Origin: Nitrospira japonica
GTDB taxonomy: Bacteria; Nitrospirota; Nitrospiria; Nitrospirales; Nitrospiraceae
DNA length: 64,000 bases
Direction: 5' to 3'
NCBI RefSeq assembly: GCF_900169565.1
Contig: NZ_LT828648.1
Coordinates: 1,986,876-2,050,875 of the forward strand
The stretch's first letter is position 1. Every line of letters starts with the position of its first letter. The notes under the pieces are model-generated. The model saw only the letters and a list, made by a program, of their open reading frames with translations, searched no databases and was not told the origin of the DNA. Positions 25,906-35,132 of the stretch are shown here, in pieces. Both the position numbers and the translations under genes were made by a program.

Positions 25906-28692
25906 ATGAGGAAGGGACTGACGGCTGTAACGATAGGAATAGCCCTCTTCGGGCTGGCGGCGGCGGCGTGGCTGCTCGTGCCGCCGTCCGTGTCCCACCT
26001 GCTCGAACGGTGGCTGCATCACGCCGGATTTGAAGAAGCGACAGTCCGGATCGCATTGCCGGAATGGGGGCTCATCTCGATCCCCGATGTGCGGCTGAAG
26101 CAACTGCTTCGGGATGAGGCACTGATCATCGAGTCGAAGGAAACGATAATCAGATACAGCCTTTCCGGCCTGCTGGCGGGACGGTTCGATGAAGTGACGC
26201 TGCCGGACGTGCGCATGGAATTGACGGCTGTCCCGTCTTCGGCTTCCCCTGTGCCTGATGGGGATGATCGTCGCGCGCAGGAACAGTTTCTTGCACTGTT
26301 CAACGTGGTCACGGTCAGCGATCTGGTCAGGGGCATTCCGATTCTTCCCTGGAGCCATCTGCAGCTCGGACGATTGGAAATCACCCGCCAGCAGGCGACG
26401 GGGCCATTCAGGCAGTTAAAGGTAGCCGGGTCGGTCCGTCAACGGGGAGAAGGATTGCTCGCGACCATCACGGCGCAGGGAAACGATACGCAAGCCTATG
26501 AGCTTCGCGTGTCCGATCTCACTACGGGCATCATGTCCGTTCAATTTGCGGCAATCGGCGCGTCTTCCGTGCCGATCATCAGTTGGCGATCGGAGACAAT
26601 AGTCGGCGAAGCCCATGCGCAGCTCCGCGGAATCATCGATGTGAATGTGCAGGCCTTGGCACCGTTTCTTGCGCTGGTATTACCTGCCGGATCCGAATGG
26701 CGTGAGACGACGGGACGAATCCAGGCTAATTGGGTCGGAACCGCCTCTACGGCTGCGGCGCTGGCGTCCGTCTGGCACGATTCCGGCACGCAGGTGAACG
26801 GGACTATGCAGATGGTCGTGAAGCTTCCAGCCCTTTCAGGGGTGGCCCGAAAACTGACAGCGGGCGTGACCGGGACGTTTTCCGGAAATCCCGGGCAATT
26901 GCGCTGGACGATTCAGCCGGGCACGATCGCAACGGCCGACATTGACTCACGAAAGGTGGCCTGGCTTGCCGCATATCGCAAGTTTTTGCCCGCCGGTGCC
27001 CAAACATTCCGGATCGAGAGTAAGAGAGGAGTGAGCGGCGAACTTCGGGCCGCCGGCTCGCCTCCAAGCCTTCGGGTGCAAGGTCCATTGACGCTGTCGA
27101 TGGATTCCGCGCAGGACGCTTCACATGCGGAAATGTCGATCGCCCTCCTCACGTTCCGTGGCAGCCAACTCGAATCGGCGGAAGGCACCTTCGATGTCGC
27201 CGGAGATCTTCCTCGATCGCTCAGCGAAGGGTTGTCCGCTCAAAAAATCACGGGGAATGTGGACGGGCGCTTTTCCGTGCGCAATGCCGAAATCCACGGC
27301 TCTTTCCTGCCGTCATCCTCCGTGACGGCCGTTAAGTTTCGTCGGGGAGCGGTCAGCCTGGATCGCGGTTCGATGACGCTGACCGATACCCCTATGTTCC
27401 GATTTGTCCCCGCGACAGGAGAATGGACCATCTCTCCGGCAACCTTGACGATGCGTCTCCCTGTGCTTCACCGGACCGATGGGGAGGTGACGCTTCAGCA
27501 CGTCATGCTCAGACTGGAGGAGGCAGGCGGAGCATACTTGACCAAGTGGAAGGGAAGGGGAACGGCGGTCGTGCAAGGGGTCACCATAGCGCGGCAGGGT
27601 GCTCGAAGCATTCCGGCCGATCTTACCGTTCGGGTAATGGCAGACGAAGTTGCGGTCAAGGCCGACATCCGGGTCGATACCCCGGACCATGTCGCCACGG
27701 CGGATGCAGAGGCCGAGTATATCCTTGCGACACACAAGGGACAGGCGCGAGGCAAGATCGGTCCGATCGTTTTCGATCGGGACAAAGTGAGGCTCCGGAG
27801 ACTATGGAGTGGTTGGCCTTATCCGGTCGATGTAGAGGGAGGCAAGGCGACGGCGACTGCGGAATTGACATGGGATGGGGGTCCGTCAGATCCCGTCGCC
27901 ATCAAGTCCGGTACGGCGGTGATCGAGCTGGAGAACCTTCGCGGACACTATCGTGAGTTCGCGTTCGCCGGGCTACGCACGACCCTGGATTTTGTTGCAG
28001 TGCCACCCGTTAAAGTGGTGACATCGCAGCCCGCGAAAGTTGAAATCGCCTCGCTCAACCGCGGGGTGGAAGCTACGAACATGTCCTTCACTGTTCACGG
28101 TGAATCGAATCTCCAGGAGAAGTCTCTTGTCGTTGAAGTCCGTGATGCGCGGTGGGAGATCTTGGGGGGGACCATGACGAGTCAGGGCGTCCGTGCGGAT
28201 CTGTCCCGTCCTCCCTATGCGGTCACCGTGCTGGCGCGAGCCGTAGATCTGGCGAAGGTTCTGACCCTGGAACAACAAAAAGGGCTGGAAGGGACCGGCC
28301 TGCTGGACGGAACTATTCCAGTGAGCGTGGCGCCCAGCGGTATCACCGTCAAGGACGGTCTGTTCGAATCCCGGCCGCCCGGCGGCATCATCCGGTATCA
28401 TGCCTCCTCCGAAACCAGCACGGCGCTGACGGACGCCAATGCCAGCATGAAATTGGTTCTCCAGGCACTCAACAACTTCCACTACAATGTGCTACAAGTT
28501 GATTCCCAATATGGAGAAGACGGGATCCTGCACCTCAAGGCACGGCTCGAAGGACGAAATCCCGATATGAGACAGTCGCCGCCGATTCACTTCAATTTGA
28601 CGGTGCAGGAAAGCGTGCCGGCACTATTAAAAAGCCTCAGGCTCGTCCAGGATATCGAGACTTCGGTCGAAAATCGGCTTGTCCGGCCATAG
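25906..28692 (+). CDS. ydbH: YdbH-type AsmA-like intermembrane protein
   Basis: The product is 928 residues. A single N-terminal membrane anchor (LTAVTIGIALFGLAAAAWLL) is followed by a very long beta-rich region, and the C-terminal part (about 640-920) matches the YdbH domain, e.g. GLEGTGLLDGTIPVSVAPSG and RPPGGIIRYHA. In E. coli YdbH, with YnbE, forms a bridge that moves phospholipid across the periplasm, redundantly with TamB and YhdP. The downstream ynbE and ydbL homologues repeat the E. coli order and make the call firm. It is divergent from the epimerase-like gene. Confidence 0.9.
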   Translation: MRKGLTAVTIGIALFGLAAAAWLLVPPSVSHLLERWLHHAGFEEATVRIALPEWGLISIPDVRLKQLLRDEALIIESKETIIRYSLSGLLAGRFDEVTLPDVRMELTAVPSSASPVPDGDDRRAQEQFLALFNVVTVSDLVRGIPILPWSHLQLGRLEITRQQATGPFRQLKVAGSVRQRGEGLLATITAQGNDTQAYELRVSDLTTGIMSVQFAAIGASSVPIISWRSETIVGEAHAQLRGIIDVNVQALAPFLALVLPAGSEWRETTGRIQANWVGTASTAAALASVWHDSGTQVNGTMQMVVKLPALSGVARKLTAGVTGTFSGNPGQLRWTIQPGTIATADIDSRKVAWLAAYRKFLPAGAQTFRIESKRGVSGELRAAGSPPSLRVQGPLTLSMDSAQDASHAEMSIALLTFRGSQLESAEGTFDVAGDLPRSLSEGLSAQKITGNVDGRFSVRNAEIHGSFLPSSSVTAVKFRRGAVSLDRGSMTLTDTPMFRFVPATGEWTISPATLTMRLPVLHRTDGEVTLQHVMLRLEEAGGAYLTKWKGRGTAVVQGVTIARQGARSIPADLTVRVMADEVAVKADIRVDTPDHVATADAEAEYILATHKGQARGKIGPIVFDRDKVRLRRLWSGWPYPVDVEGGKATATAELTWDGGPSDPVAIKSGTAVIELENLRGHYREFAFAGLRTTLDFVAVPPVKVVTSQPAKVEIASLNRGVEATNMSFTVHGESNLQEKSLVVEVRDARWEILGGTMTSQGVRADLSRPPYAVTVLARAVDLAKVLTLEQQKGLEGTGLLDGTIPVSVAPSGITVKDGLFESRPPGGIIRYHASSETSTALTDANASMKLVLQALNNFHYNVLQVDSQYGEDGILHLKARLEGRNPDMRQSPPIHFNLTVQESVPALLKSLRLVQDIETSVENRLVRP

Positions 28693-28701
28693 GGTAGGGA
28701 T

Positions 28702-28917
28702 ATGACGACGAATTCCCGTACACGACATTCAGCCGCTGTTCGCTGGGCCCTCATCGGCATGATGGTCTGCGCATCCGGCTGTACTCCCAGAGTCGAGGTG
28801 GCGGCTCCTGAAAAGCCGATTACGATCAATTTGAACGTCAAGATCGATCATGAGATCCGTGTAAAGGTGGACAAAGAGTTGGATCGTGTGTTGTCGAGCG
28901 ACAGCGGGCTTTTTTGA
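28702..28917 (+). CDS. ynbE: YnbE-family outer-membrane lipoprotein
   Basis: The product is 71 residues. Its lipoprotein signal ALIGMMVCASGC ends in a lipobox (ASGC), and the short mature part PITINLNVKIDHEIRVKVDKEL matches YnbE. In E. coli YnbE oligomerises and contacts the C-terminus of YdbH to complete the intermembrane bridge. It starts 9 nt after the ydbH stop, with TAGGG as a ribosome site. Confidence 0.9.
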   Translation: MTTNSRTRHSAAVRWALIGMMVCASGCTPRVEVAAPEKPITINLNVKIDHEIRVKVDKELDRVLSSDSGLF

Positions 28918-28939
28918 AGATTGAAGTGCGGGGGATTCG

Positions 28940-29269
28940 ATGCGAAAGATCGGGATAATTGTCGTCGTCGCGTTATGCGGGCTTTGGCCCGTCTCGACGG
29001 TATTGGCTACATCGCTGGAAGAAGCCAAGGCCAAGGGATTGGTTGGAGAGAAAGCCAACGGCTATCTGGGAGTCGTCACTCCCTCAGGGCAGGACGTGCA
29101 GGTCCTCGTCAATGACGTGAACAAGAAGCGGCGTCAGGCCTATGACGAGATTGCCAAGAGGAACAAGACGCCATTGGATGCGGTGGAGGCGTTGGCGGGA
29201 GAAAAGGCGATTCAGAATACCCACCCGGGCAACTATGTGGAAGGTCCCGGCGGATGGGTGAAAAAATAG
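28940..29269 (+). CDS. ydbL: YdbL (DUF1318) periplasmic protein
   Basis: The product is 109 residues with a signal peptide (MRKIGIIVVVALCGLWPVSTVLA). The mature domain matches DUF1318/YdbL: LEEAKAKGLVGEKANGYLGVV, VNKKRRQAYDEIAKRNKTPL, and VEALAGEKAIQNTHPGNYV. YdbL is proposed to modulate the YdbH-YnbE bridge. The start is 22 nt after the ynbE stop; the three genes form an operon. Confidence 0.92.
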   Translation: MRKIGIIVVVALCGLWPVSTVLATSLEEAKAKGLVGEKANGYLGVVTPSGQDVQVLVNDVNKKRRQAYDEIAKRNKTPLDAVEALAGEKAIQNTHPGNYVEGPGGWVKK

Positions 29270-29304
29270 CTCCGGCTATCGCATCGCTCCAAGCATGTGT
29301 GACT

Positions 29305-29949
29305 TCAAGCGTACCGATCATTGAGCCAGGGCAACGCAGTGTTGGAATAGCCCCGGACCTCCCAGAATCCCTTCTCGTCCTTGTCCAAAAACGTAATCTC
29401 TTTGACCCACTTCGCCCCTTTCCAGGCATATCGTTTCGGGACGATGACCCGTACGGGGCCGCCATGCTCACGAGTCAATGGAGCGCCATTCCACTTGGAG
29501 GCCAGAAGCACGTCATCATCGTTACAGGCTTCCAAGGGAAGATTGGTGGTGTAGTCGTCGTAAGATTTGAATAGGACGAATTTAGCCAGCGATAACGGCG
29601 CGACCACGGACAGGATGTGTTTGAAACTGACTCCTTCCCACTCGTTGTCGTAACGGCTCCAGCTGGTCACGCAATGGAAATCGGAGACATCCCTGAACCG
29701 AGGTTGTGCCTGGAACTGTTCCCATGTCCAGATGACAGGGGTGGTCACAAATCCTCCCAGCGACAACGTCCATTCACTGTGAGGGATATCCGGTTTGAAA
29801 CCGAGATCAAGAACCGGGAAGGTTTCAACCAGGTGCTGCCCGGGAGGAAGCCGGTCGTTGCCCTCATGAAAGACCTCCCGTTCCTCTCCGCCACGGCGGG
29901 CTTTCGCCCACTGCTCTTTCTTTTGCGTCAATCGATTCGTGTCGTCCAT
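29305..29949 (-). CDS. sulfite-oxidase-type molybdopterin oxidoreductase, no signal peptide
   Basis: The product is about 214 residues. It is a compact SUOX-fold molybdenum domain: WTLSLGGFVTTPVIWTWEQF, then DFHCVTSWSRYDNEWEGVSF with the probable Mo-binding Cys, then EHGGPVRVIVPKRYAWKGAKWV. There is no twin-arginine or Sec signal and no heme domain, so it is probably cytoplasmic, like the YuiH/plant-SO-like group. The substrate cannot be assigned. Start ATG 29949 has GGAGG upstream; TTG 29955 is open but poorly spaced. Confidence 0.88.
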   Translation of the reverse strand: MDDTNRLTQKKEQWAKARRGGEEREVFHEGNDRLPPGQHLVETFPVLDLGFKPDIPHSEWTLSLGGFVTTPVIWTWEQFQAQPRFRDVSDFHCVTSWSRYDNEWEGVSFKHILSVVAPLSLAKFVLFKSYDDYTTNLPLEACNDDDVLLASKWNGAPLTREHGGPVRVIVPKRYAWKGAKWVKEITFLDKDEKGFWEVRGYSNTALPWLNDRYA

Positions 29950-30107
29950 ATTCAAGCCTCCGCCTGCATAGGGTAAGGGAATCGGCCAGGTGCTGACAAG
30001 TCTGTCGGAAAGGATGACCGTAGACGCCCGATATCCTAACCATTGATGATGTAAGGAGATTATGTCGGCCTGCTACACTTGAAAGGATTCTTACCCTACG
30101 AGGCTTC

Positions 30108-30659
30108 ATGTTCCGGCGCCTTCAACAATCGGTTGGTGCATGTGTATGTGTCATGATGCTCACCGGCGTGCTCGTCGGCTCAATCAGGGCGGGAATGAAG
30201 GAGATGACGGAACAGGTCTCCCCTGCGGTGGTGGGAGCCGGGAAAAAATCCATGGAGAAACCGTCAACAAAGCAGGGTGCATTCTCAAGGGACCCATCAA
30301 AGCGCCTATCCGTTGGCGATAGGAAAGCCCAGGCAACTCAGCGGCACAAGCACGCCATAGGAAGTTCCTCGTCGCGTCGCAGCAAGACGCTGCCTCGTGC
30401 CGAGGTGACCAGGACATCGAAAGCCACACTCATGAGTCAACCGTCCCAGCGGGATTTGGCGGGTTATGGCCTGCTGGAGACTCTCCAGCGATATGACCCT
30501 CGTTTGAATCACCGTACCGCAGGAATGCCGATTGCCCAGACGCCGGATATCACGCGCGACCACTTTTTCGAACTAGACCGCAATCGGGATGGTCATGTCG
30601 ATCCAGTCGAACGAGCATTCGGCCGATTGGACATGGAACGTGATTTCCAGCCTCGTTAG
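30108..30659 (+). CDS. secreted basic protein with one EF-hand-like loop
   Basis: The family is unknown. It has 183 residues, a signal peptide (about 1-28), a long basic Ser/Lys/Arg-rich middle, and near the C-terminus DRNRDGHVDPVERAF, which fits a calcium-binding EF-hand loop (D-x-N-x-D-G-x-V-D-x-x-E). A single loop suggests pairing or a dockerin-like use. It stands alone, divergent from the molybdoprotein gene. Confidence 0.6.
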   Translation: MFRRLQQSVGACVCVMMLTGVLVGSIRAGMKEMTEQVSPAVVGAGKKSMEKPSTKQGAFSRDPSKRLSVGDRKAQATQRHKHAIGSSSSRRSKTLPRAEVTRTSKATLMSQPSQRDLAGYGLLETLQRYDPRLNHRTAGMPIAQTPDITRDHFFELDRNRDGHVDPVERAFGRLDMERDFQPR

Positions 30660-30815
30660 GTCCTAGGCCTAAACCGGACCACACCGTTTATTCGTTCCCA
30701 GTCGAGTGACCGCTCTGTGCCGTTCTCAGTCGTGGTCCATCGTGAATCCCCTGCTAATCCGTATCGTATGACAACGATGCGATGGCCGCATCGAAAAGAA
30801 CGAGAAAAAATGAAG

Positions 30816-30841
30816 AGGCCGATCCCAGATGGGATCGGCCT
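30816..30841 (-). terminator. intrinsic terminator after the small secreted protein gene
   Basis: AGGCCGATCCC and GGGATCGGCCT form a perfect 11-bp stem with a 4-nt loop. On the minus strand it is followed by TCTTCATTTTTTCTCG, a U-rich run, and it lies 42 nt after the gene ending at 30884. Confidence 0.8.
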
Positions 30842-30883
30842 CCTTTCCTGGCGTGCGGGTGAGTGGATAAATTCTGCAGGGAG

Positions 30884-31276
30884 CTATTGAATCGAATTGG
30901 CGAAGTTACCTCGTGTGATCTCGGCGCGGACCGTGTCTCCCACCTTCTTTTGCTTGATCTGTTTTGTCCCCTGTCCGACATAGAGTTTGACCTGGTTGCC
31001 TTCATAATCTTCAACGGTATAGGCGTTGCCTTCGATGTGCTGCACGGTTCCCCCGATCGTCTTCCAGGCAGGGCCCGGCTTTTCATCATGCCGCCCGGCC
31101 TTTGGGGCATCCTGTGTTTGCGGGACTGCTCCCATCGAGGAGGCCGCTGCCGCGGCCGAGGAGTAAGATTGCGACTTCTTGGAATTCTTGGCAGAGACCG
31201 TTCCTGCGGCAAGGAAGGTCACGGCCACCGTGGCTGTCAATATCGAAAACAGGATCGTCTTCTTTGTCTTGATCAT
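30884..31276 (-). CDS. small secreted protein of unknown function
   Basis: The product is 130 residues with a signal peptide (MIKTKKTILFSILTATVAVTFLAAGTVSA). The mature part has a low-complexity Ser/Ala stretch and a C-terminal barrel-like segment: GGTVQHIEGNAYTVEDYEGN, then VKLYVGQGTKQIKQKKVGD, then VRAEIT. This resembles small OB-like secreted domains. AAGGAGG at ideal spacing supports ATG 31276. It is monocistronic, with a strong terminator behind it. Confidence 0.68.
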   Translation of the reverse strand: MIKTKKTILFSILTATVAVTFLAAGTVSAKNSKKSQSYSSAAAAASSMGAVPQTQDAPKAGRHDEKPGPAWKTIGGTVQHIEGNAYTVEDYEGNQVKLYVGQGTKQIKQKKVGDTVRAEITRGNFANSIQ

Positions 31277-31614
31277 GGAAGCCTCCTTAAGGCAATGATT
31301 ATTCAGCACAAAGGTACGGGTTCAGCAAAGCACGTGCCCGGGCTCACACTCAGTCGTCCGCATTGGAAATACAAAGACTTTTGCCGGCGGATCGGTGCCG
31401 GCTTCTCGAGTTGAGTGGTGTCTCAGAGAAAAAACGGCATGAAACTGTGCAAATATGACCGGTTTGACCCAGAGGGCATGGGACCCCCGCGTCGGCAGAG
31501 CATGTAAACGAGTCACGGCCGGTTCGGCCACGAATCCAAGAGCTATGTGGGAACTTGTATGTAAGCCTTCGGTTGTGATCGGATCTTTCCAATCTTTGAG
31601 GAGGAGGTCGAGTT
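31277..31614. other. 338-nt divergent intergenic region
   Basis: This gap between two divergent secreted-protein genes should hold both promoters. I see no open frame with homology and no strong -35/-10 pair. A GCCGGC inverted pair with an 8-nt loop lies around 31383-31402, but its significance is unclear. Confidence 0.4.
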
Positions 31615-32157
31615 ATGCGTGGTGCGACGTGGTTGTTTATGGGCGTGAGTCTGTTGGGATCCGGTCCCGTGGCCGCGCAGCTTCTACCCCCTGTCTCGGA
31701 CGATGTGAAGATTCAAGTGACCCAGCAGGAGATCGATGAAGATGCGGCGGGGAGGAATCCGGCAAATCATGCCGAAGCCATGGCCCGGCAATTCCATGTG
31801 GAGAAGGACGTCGTCGAGCAGTTGCGTCAAGCCAAGGTCGGATGGGGAGAAATCGGTATTCGACTCGCCTTCGCGCAGGAAGTGGCCAAACAGGATGCCA
31901 AACAGTTCCCCTCGGTTGAGGCCGCACTTTCAAAAGTGAATGATCGACGGAGCAACAGGGCCAACTGGGGGGCCATGGCGAACGAGTTCGGTATCGATCT
32001 CGTACAGGTCGTGGTTGGGGCGCAGCAAGGTCGACAGCAGATGCGGGCGGATGCCAAGAAAGAGGCGACGGCCGGGGTGGTCAAGCCTGGTGGGCAGCAG
32101 CCGGATTTGACCGACAAACGGGACGGCACGCCAAAGCGGGGAGCCGCCACCAAGTAG
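31615..32157 (+). CDS. secreted hypothetical protein
   Basis: I do not recognise a family. It has 180 residues and a signal peptide (MRGATWLFMGVSLLGSGPVAAQ). The mature part is helical and charged, with MARQFHVEKDVVEQLRQAKVG, GEIGIRLAFAQEVAKQ and NDRRSNRANWGAMANEFGID; the tail is Lys/Gly-rich. GGAGGAGG lies upstream of the ATG. The next gene starts 1 nt after its stop, so they are probably translated from one message. Confidence 0.6.
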   Translation: MRGATWLFMGVSLLGSGPVAAQLLPPVSDDVKIQVTQQEIDEDAAGRNPANHAEAMARQFHVEKDVVEQLRQAKVGWGEIGIRLAFAQEVAKQDAKQFPSVEAALSKVNDRRSNRANWGAMANEFGIDLVQVVVGAQQGRQQMRADAKKEATAGVVKPGGQQPDLTDKRDGTPKRGAATK

Positions 32158-32158
32158 C

Positions 32159-33544
32159 ATGAACTCTATTCGGAAGGCCAGTGTGATGCGCCGTCATCCG
32201 GCCCGCCGACAACCGAATCCGGCATATCCTGCCAGTCTTCTCATGAAGCTCTCGCGCGGGCATCGTACCTTGCTGCGCGGTCTCGGGCGGATGGCGGACA
32301 AACAGGGTGTGGCGTTGTATCTGGTGGGGGGAGTGGTTCGAGACCTGCTGTTGAATCGCAATAATTTGGATCTCGATCTGGCCGTCGAAGGCGACGGCAT
32401 CGCCTTCGCCCGCCGTATGTGCCGGCGATATCGTACCGCCGCGACAGTCTTTGACAAATTCGCGACCGCCCGCCTGCGGATGCCGAGCGGATTGAAGTTG
32501 GACGTCGCCTCCACCCGCCGTGAATCCTACGTTCACGCAGCCGCGCTGCCGGCGGTTGAGCCGGCATCCTTGCAGGAAGACTTGTACCGCCGAGATTTTA
32601 CGATCAACGCGATGGCGATCAAGTTGAATGCTCTGACGTTCGGTCGATTGGAGGATCCATTCGAAGGCGTTCGGGATCTCAGCGCCAAGAGAATCCGGAT
32701 TCTTCACGAGGGAAGTTTCCAGGATGATCCGACCCGTATTTTCCGTGCCATCCGATTTGCGGAACGATTCGGCTTCACCATCGAGTCCAAGACCGGCCGT
32801 CTCCTCGCCGAGGCGGCTTCAACGGATTTCGTGGCGCGTCTATCCGGCCCTCGCCTTCGAAACGAAATCTTTCTCCTGCTGGGTGAGCATCGACCGAGCC
32901 GATCGATGGAACAGTTGGACCGGCTGAAACTTCTTCGATTCCTTCATCCTACGCTTCGATATGGAAAGGCGGTCAGGCGGGTGATGGATTCTCTCTCCGC
33001 GGCACTGGCGTGGTGGGAGGGTCAAACAGGGAAGCGACCCGCGGACATACCGATGCTTCGCCTGATGGCGCTCCTTTCTCAGTCCGGTCCGTCCGTGATC
33101 CGGGCGGTTGCGCAGCGTCTGCAACTCTCTTCGGCCCAGGCGGTTGCTTTGTCGTACGCAGAGGATCGAACGGCTCGTCTCTTGGTAGAGCTGTCTCGTG
33201 AACGGATTCTGCCCTCTGAGGTATACCGCAGCTTGGCCCCGGTGCCGGACGAGGCGTTCGTGCTAGTGGCTGCCAAGGCCCGGGTATTGAGACGCAGTAA
33301 AGCGGCGGACCGGGTAAAACGACGTCTCAATCGCTATCTCCGAAGAGATCGTCATCTCCGAATCACCGTTGATGGGCATGACCTCGCAACGCTCGGCCTC
33401 AAACCTGGTCCTCAATTTAAGATCATCCTGGATCGTCTGTTGGAGGCCCGGATCGACGGGAAGGTACGGAGCGCAGCCGAAGAGCGGAAGTTGGCCTCCC
33501 GTATGGTGCTGGAGGCCGGCAAGCGCCGTCAGTCGCCGTTATAG
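32159..33544 (+). CDS. cca: CCA tRNA nucleotidyltransferase / poly(A) polymerase family
   Basis: The product is 461 residues, a class II nucleotidyltransferase. The head domain has LYLVGGVVRDLLLNRNNLDLDLAVEGDG with the two metal Asp residues, then RRDFTINAMAIKLN, and DDPTRIFRAIRFAERFGF. It adds or repairs the 3' CCA of tRNA, or adds tails; the split-type A-adding or CC-adding roles found in some bacteria cannot be told apart here. The long N-terminal basic extension (about 25 residues) is unusual. The 3' end overlaps the convergent lipoprotein gene by 6 nt. Confidence 0.88.
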   Translation: MNSIRKASVMRRHPARRQPNPAYPASLLMKLSRGHRTLLRGLGRMADKQGVALYLVGGVVRDLLLNRNNLDLDLAVEGDGIAFARRMCRRYRTAATVFDKFATARLRMPSGLKLDVASTRRESYVHAAALPAVEPASLQEDLYRRDFTINAMAIKLNALTFGRLEDPFEGVRDLSAKRIRILHEGSFQDDPTRIFRAIRFAERFGFTIESKTGRLLAEAASTDFVARLSGPRLRNEIFLLLGEHRPSRSMEQLDRLKLLRFLHPTLRYGKAVRRVMDSLSAALAWWEGQTGKRPADIPMLRLMALLSQSGPSVIRAVAQRLQLSSAQAVALSYAEDRTARLLVELSRERILPSEVYRSLAPVPDEAFVLVAAKARVLRRSKAADRVKRRLNRYLRRDRHLRITVDGHDLATLGLKPGPQFKIILDRLLEARIDGKVRSAAEERKLASRMVLEAGKRRQSPL

Positions 33545-34144
33545 CGTCAGCAGCCGTTTGTCGCTTTCCATCTTGCTGAACACGTCGCGAAGCGCAGCAT
33601 GAAGAGCCCGCTCCATCGCTCCCTTGTCTTTCTCATCCCCGGGCATCTTTCCGAATCCGGAGTACTTCATCAAGGACCGGCCCGTTCGAGGATCGCTGAG
33701 TGTGGCATCCATCACAGCGAGATAAATCTGACTGAAGCCGGAACCCACGCTGGGGTCCACATACATGTTGATGCGGAGGGTGAGGTCCAAGTCCGCCGTC
33801 CCTTCCTGCACGACACTGCGGAAGGTTTTTCTCGTCGTCAGATACTTGACGGTCGCACGTTCCCAGTCGGTCGGGTCATTCGTGGACAACAACGGGGGGA
33901 TTGTGCGGCTCACGCGGCTCTGCAGTTGTGGGTCCGCACCCATGCTCGCTCCCGGTTCGACCTCAAAGGTTCCGACTTCGCTGACCTTTACTTTGGCCGA
34001 ATAGGGGAGAGTGGAACTTGCGGGAACGACAGGTGTGGGATCGAACGGCTGATGATGACACCCTGACGCGAGTGTGAACGTGAGCAGGGAGAGACTCAGT
34101 GCCTTCCAAATATGAGAGACAGGAACCTTTAAGCTGGACGTCAT
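33539..34144 (-). CDS. outer-membrane lipoprotein of unknown function
   Basis: The product is 201 residues with a lipoprotein signal LSLLTFTLASGC. The mature part resembles secreted DUF4410-like or DUF799-like lipoproteins in its layout (residues about 95-200, DLTLRINMYVDPSVGSGFSQ, YLAVMDATLSDPRTGRSLMK), but I cannot assign the family with confidence. I chose ATG 34144 so that the signal starts properly. Confidence 0.65.
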   Translation of the reverse strand: MTSSLKVPVSHIWKALSLSLLTFTLASGCHHQPFDPTPVVPASSTLPYSAKVKVSEVGTFEVEPGASMGADPQLQSRVSRTIPPLLSTNDPTDWERATVKYLTTRKTFRSVVQEGTADLDLTLRINMYVDPSVGSGFSQIYLAVMDATLSDPRTGRSLMKYSGFGKMPGDEKDKGAMERALHAALRDVFSKMESDKRLLTL

Positions 34145-34451
34145 CGGCCGCCCCCTCTTTGGTGTCCCCAATGCTCAGTCGAGCGCTGCATAATAGGAGT
34201 TTAACTTACACCCCGATGCGGTTCGCTGCAACGGGCACTGCAGCGGTCGGACTCCGAGTCCCGCATACGTCTCTAGATTGGGCGATTAGGATCTATCCAC
34301 GTGTTTCTGACGCCGCATGGGATGATCTTAGCCCATGCGGCGTGAACGTACTGTTTCGTGGACATCTTGGAGTATGGGTTCCCCGCGACTCGTTCGCCTC
34401 GGCGCAATACCTGGCGCCGCATTCGACGTGCGGGAGTGAATGGACCGGAGT
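34145..34451. other. 307-nt intergenic region with a perfect hairpin
   Basis: The gap lies between the lipoprotein start and the end of the next minus-strand gene. CGCCGCATGGG (34311-34321) and CCCATGCGGCG (34332-34342) form an 11-bp stem with a 10-nt loop. It could terminate the minus-strand transcript ending at 34452, but it has no U-run. Otherwise I see nothing. Confidence 0.45.
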
Positions 34452-35132
34452 TCAGTTCATCGGAATAATGCTCGTCGAGACTTCATTCGGCAGCAGAACG
34501 GTGACCATCGTTCCGTCATCGCCGTTCGCCTGAAGCAGTGCGAACAGCGGAACCGGCTGTGGCACGGTATTGGGAGGAATCGTCAAGAGTGCGGGAAAAT
34601 CGATCAAAGGAGAAATGGTCGCGTGAGTGGCCAGGCGCAGCCGCAATGCCATGAGCACGTCCCGCAACCGTGCCGCCTGCTCCTCCTGGGGCATGGCCTC
34701 GTTGGGCGCGATGCCGGTGTTCCACAGCGTGCGTGTCAAATTGACCGAAAAGGAAAATCCCAACTGTTTGGCCGCAGGGGTCACGTCGATGAGCGCGCCC
34801 GTTTCCAACGCCTGTGCAAAAGGAATCCCTCCAGGCAAGACGGAAGCTTCGAGTTTGGGGGACGATTCATGGTGTTGGGACGGATCCGGCTCGGAAGATT
34901 CAGATCCGGCATCCGGTGCATGGTGCAGGGCGCCGGAATCCGTCGCCGAAACGGGATCATGTATAAGGTCGTCCGTTGTATCGGCCGTCGGGGGCAATGC
35001 CTTTACAAGCCCGTCATAAACGGCGCGCGCCTTGGCCGACCATTTGGGATTGAACGGACGACGGGCAAATGCCGCCTCCGCCGCCTTCTTTTCATCGTGT
35101 GTCAGGAGTTCGCCGATAGCTGGTGTGTCCAT
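34452..35132 (-). CDS. hypothetical protein with a DUF6573-like C-terminal part
   Basis: The product is 226 residues, soluble and acidic. The N-terminal third is helical and includes PFNPKWSAKARAVYDGLVK; a Pro/Ser/Glu-rich linker follows. The C-terminal 120 residues (LIDVTPAAKQLGFSFSVNLT.. ARLRDVLMALRLRLATH.. TMVTVLLPNE) look like DUF6573, a family often carried on plasmids and other mobile elements; this match is from memory. No mobile gene is nearby. Confidence 0.55.
   Translation of the reverse strand: MDTPAIGELLTHDEKKAAEAAFARRPFNPKWSAKARAVYDGLVKALPPTADTTDDLIHDPVSATDSGALHHAPDAGSESSEPDPSQHHESSPKLEASVLPGGIPFAQALETGALIDVTPAAKQLGFSFSVNLTRTLWNTGIAPNEAMPQEEQAARLRDVLMALRLRLATHATISPLIDFPALLTIPPNTVPQPVPLFALLQANGDDGTMVTVLLPNEVSTSIIPMN

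Noticed and set aside
25789-26358. Upstream extension of the epimerase-like reading frame
   Set aside because: The extra N-terminal 190 residues lie antisense to ydbH and have no enolase-family homology; conserved sequence begins at about 25764.
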